Below, one piece after another: positions 6,342 to 9,412 of a stretch of 9,412 nucleotides of DNA (the first letter of the stretch is position 1; each line of letters starts with the position of its first letter). The notes under the pieces are model-generated. The model made no database searches. It had not been told where the DNA came from and was given only the letters and a program-made list of their open reading frames with translations. The stretch comes from Ectopseudomonas composti. Its GTDB lineage: Bacteria; Pseudomonadota; Gammaproteobacteria; Pseudomonadales; Pseudomonadaceae. The stretch lies in contig CAMPIF010000135.1 of the NCBI GenBank assembly GCA_946886245.1, positions 1-9,412 on the forward strand. The letters are read 5' to 3'. Both the position numbers and the translations under genes were made by a program.

Positions 6342-8177
6342 ATGCTGTTTCGCCGCTTCGAATCCCTGATCGACGTCTTCAAACCCAGTCCCGACGTCGC
6401 CCCGCCAACCGGCATGCTGCGCTTCTACGGCCACTACCTGAAACAGGTGTGGCCGCTGATGCTGGCGGTGCTGATCATCGGCTTCTTCGCCGCACTGATC
6501 GAGGTCGCGCTGTTCAGCTTCCTCGGCCAGTTGATCGACATGGCCCAGGCCAGCACGGATGCCAGCAGCTTCTTCAGCGAACACCAGAACGCGCTGCTGT
6601 GGATGGTGCTGGTGGCGCTGGTCATCCGCCCCGTGGTGTTCGGTCTGCACAACCTGCTCACGCACCAGGCGGTCAATCCGGGCCTGACCAACCTGATCCG
6701 CTGGCAGAACCACCGCTACGTGCTCAAGCAGAGCCTGAGCTTCTTCCAGAATGACTTCGCCGGCCGCATCGCCCAGCGCGTGATGCAGACCGGCCCCTCG
6801 CTGCGCGACTCGGCCATGCAGGTGATCGATGCGCTGTGGCATGTGGTGGTCTACGCCGGCAGCGCGCTGTATCTGTTCGCCGCCGCCGATCTGCGCCTGG
6901 TGGTGCCGCTGTCGTTGTGGATAGTCGGTTACAGCGCAGCGCTCTGGTACTTCGTGCCGCGCATCAAGGCGCGCTCGGCCGCTGCCTCCTCGGCGCGCTC
7001 CAAGGTCATGGGGCGCGTGGTCGATGGTTATAGCAACATCGCCACGCTCAAGCTGTTCGCCCACTCGCAGGAAGAGGAAAGCTACGCCCGCGAAGCCATG
7101 CAGGATCTGCTCGAGAAATTCCGCCTGCAGTCGCGCACCATCACCGCCCTGGATTTTCTCATCACCTGCCTCAATGGCGTGCTGATCGTCGGCACCGGTG
7201 CGCTGGCCCTGTGGCTGTGGAGCCAGTCGCTGATCACCACCGGCGCCATCGCCCTGGCCCTGGGCCTGGTGATCCGCATCAACAACATGGCCGAATGGAT
7301 CATGTGGGTGGTCAACGGCATCTTCGAGAACGTCGGCACCGTACAGGACGGCATGCAGAGCATCGTTCAGCCACGCCAGGTGCTCGACCACGACGATGCC
7401 AAGCCGCTGCAGGTGACGCAAGGCGGCGTGCGTTTCGAGGACATCCACTTTCACTACGGCAAGAAAGGCGGCGTGATCGCCGGCCTCAGCATCGCGATTC
7501 GTCCCGGCGAAAAGATCGGCCTGGTCGGCCCTTCCGGCGCCGGCAAATCGACCCTGGTCAATCTGCTGCTGCGCCTGTACGACCTGGAAAGCGGACGCAT
7601 CCTGATCGACGATCAGGACATCGCCACGGTGACCCAGGAAAGCCTGCGCGCCAACATCGGCGTGGTGACCCAGGACACCGCCCTGCTGCACCGTTCGATC
7701 CGTGACAACCTGCGCTACGGCAAACCCGGCGCCAGCGACGACGAGCTCTGGCAAGCAGTACGCAAGGCCCGCGCCGATGCCTTCATCCCCACCCTCGATG
7801 ACAGCCAGGGCGGGCGCGGCATGGATGCTCAGGTCGGTGAACGCGGGGTCAAGCTGTCCGGTGGCCAGCGCCAGCGCATCGCCATCGCGCGCGTGCTGCT
7901 CAAGGACGCGCCGATCCTGGTGCTGGACGAAGCCACCTCGGCGCTGGACTCGGAAGTCGAAGCGGCCATTCAGGAAAGCCTGGACAGCCTGATGGAAGGC
8001 AAGACGGTGATCGCCATCGCCCACCGCCTGTCGACCATCGCGCGAATGGATCGCCTGGTGGTGATCGATCAGGGCCAGGTCATCGAAACCGGCACCCACG
8101 CCGAACTGATCGCTCACGGTGGCCTGTATGCACGCCTGTGGCAGCATCAGACCGGTGGTTTCGTCGGGGTGGAGTGA
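6342..8177 (+). CDS. ABC exporter half-transporter with fused membrane and ATPase domains
   Basis: A 611-residue MsbA/multidrug-type exporter subunit expected to work as a homodimer in the inner membrane, pumping an unidentified substrate outward with ATP. The membrane domain (about 35-320) has six likely helices, near 36-60, 84-103, 163-180, 186-205, 270-292 and 299-314. The ATPase domain (about 355-600) is complete: Walker A GPSGAGKST at 396-404 (Lys402), Q-loop Gln444 in VVTQDTALLH, signature LSGGQRQRIAIA from 505, Walker B ILVLDEATSALD with Asp529 and catalytic Glu530, and H-loop His561 in IAHRLST. The ATG at 6342 has an AGGCAGGA purine stretch just upstream. It follows the DUF457 gene by 46 bases and converges on the helicase gene. 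No substrate can be read from the sequence; similar fused exporters in Pseudomonas are annotated as multidrug or lipid transporters. Confidence 0.92.
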   Translation: MLFRRFESLIDVFKPSPDVAPPTGMLRFYGHYLKQVWPLMLAVLIIGFFAALIEVALFSFLGQLIDMAQASTDASSFFSEHQNALLWMVLVALVIRPVVFGLHNLLTHQAVNPGLTNLIRWQNHRYVLKQSLSFFQNDFAGRIAQRVMQTGPSLRDSAMQVIDALWHVVVYAGSALYLFAAADLRLVVPLSLWIVGYSAALWYFVPRIKARSAAASSARSKVMGRVVDGYSNIATLKLFAHSQEEESYAREAMQDLLEKFRLQSRTITALDFLITCLNGVLIVGTGALALWLWSQSLITTGAIALALGLVIRINNMAEWIMWVVNGIFENVGTVQDGMQSIVQPRQVLDHDDAKPLQVTQGGVRFEDIHFHYGKKGGVIAGLSIAIRPGEKIGLVGPSGAGKSTLVNLLLRLYDLESGRILIDDQDIATVTQESLRANIGVVTQDTALLHRSIRDNLRYGKPGASDDELWQAVRKARADAFIPTLDDSQGGRGMDAQVGERGVKLSGGQRQRIAIARVLLKDAPILVLDEATSALDSEVEAAIQESLDSLMEGKTVIAIAHRLSTIARMDRLVVIDQGQVIETGTHAELIAHGGLYARLWQHQTGGFVGVE

Positions 8178-8189
8178 AAACCACGCAGT

Positions 8190-8297
8190 AGGGTGCGCCG
8201 TGCGCACCGAGAAGATCAGCCGTATCCCCGGATTAGCCACAGACGTAATCCGAGTAACCGCAAGCGGCCAAGGGATCTGGTGCGCACGGCGCACCCT
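8190..8297. repeat. Nested palindromic repeat element (REP/MITE-like) between the ABC exporter and helicase genes
   Basis: The element is bounded by perfect 18-bp inverted repeats, GGGTGCGCCGTGCGCACC at 8191-8208 and its exact complement at 8279-8296; one further A-T pair extends them to 8190 and 8297. Each arm is itself a hairpin, GGTGCGC-three bases-GCGCACC. Inside, CGGATTA (8229-8235) pairs exactly with TAATCCG (8246-8252). It therefore folds either as three small hairpins or as one long stem. There is no open frame of its own and no transposase. From memory, GTAGGGTGCGCCGTGCGCACC-type sequences recur between genes in Pseudomonas and other Proteobacteria, so this is probably a dispersed non-coding repeat. 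It starts 12 bases after the exporter stop and may terminate transcription from both sides. Confidence 0.75.
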
Positions 8298-8333
8298 GCG
8301 GTTCCGGGCTACAACATTAGTCAGCCGGACAGA

Positions 8334-9412
<1,079 letters not shown>

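Noticed and set aside
6201..8294. A 697-codon open frame on the minus strand opposite the ABC exporter
   Set aside because: It lies antisense to a gene with every ATPase motif intact. Its translation is rich in His, Gln, Asp and Gly with no recognisable motif, as expected for the shadow of a GC-rich coding strand.

Overview
The window looks like an ordinary stretch of chromosome from a Pseudomonas-type gammaproteobacterium. DNA is GC-rich. The Entner-Doudoroff dehydratase gene edd lies back-to-back with a GAPDH gene whose protein has the typical Pseudomonas GapA start. The space between them holds a TTGT-N7-ACAA site, the form known for HexR of Pseudomonas putida. The palindromic repeats between genes also fit this group. 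The species is not determined; the P. mendocina/oleovorans branch is only a guess.

Layout from left to right. Positions 1-132 hold a possible end of an upstream gene, perhaps a FecCD-type permease, supported only weakly. rdgC (133-1053, +) faces edd (1133-2956, -), and the gap between them carries a double hairpin. The 130-bp divergent region 2957-3086 drives edd leftward and gapA-mgsA (3087-4566, +) rightward, and holds two copies of a 15-bp HexR-like site. mgsA faces arfB (4686-5099, -) across a small hairpin repeat. A membrane protein of the DUF457/YdjM type (5231-6295, +) is followed 46 bp later by a half-size ABC exporter (6342-8177, +). The exporter faces a DEAD-box RNA helicase (8334 to the right edge, -, its N-terminus outside the window) across a 108-bp nested palindrome.

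How the genes fit together. Edd makes KDPG from 6-phosphogluconate. Eda, not in this window, splits KDPG to pyruvate and glyceraldehyde-3-phosphate, which GapA oxidises. MgsA drains dihydroxyacetone phosphate to methylglyoxal. The central block is therefore a triose-phosphate module, probably derepressed by KDPG through HexR. The other genes are housekeeping or transport: RdgC (RecA restraint and recombination), ArfB (rescue of stalled ribosomes), the helicase (probably ribosome assembly or RNA remodelling), and a membrane protein plus exporter of unknown substrate.

I found no clearly undescribed system. The points most worth a look are the paired HexR-like sites 62 bp apart, the gapA-mgsA coupling, and the fact that all three convergent gene junctions, and no other junction, contain a palindromic repeat element; two of these belong to one sequence family.
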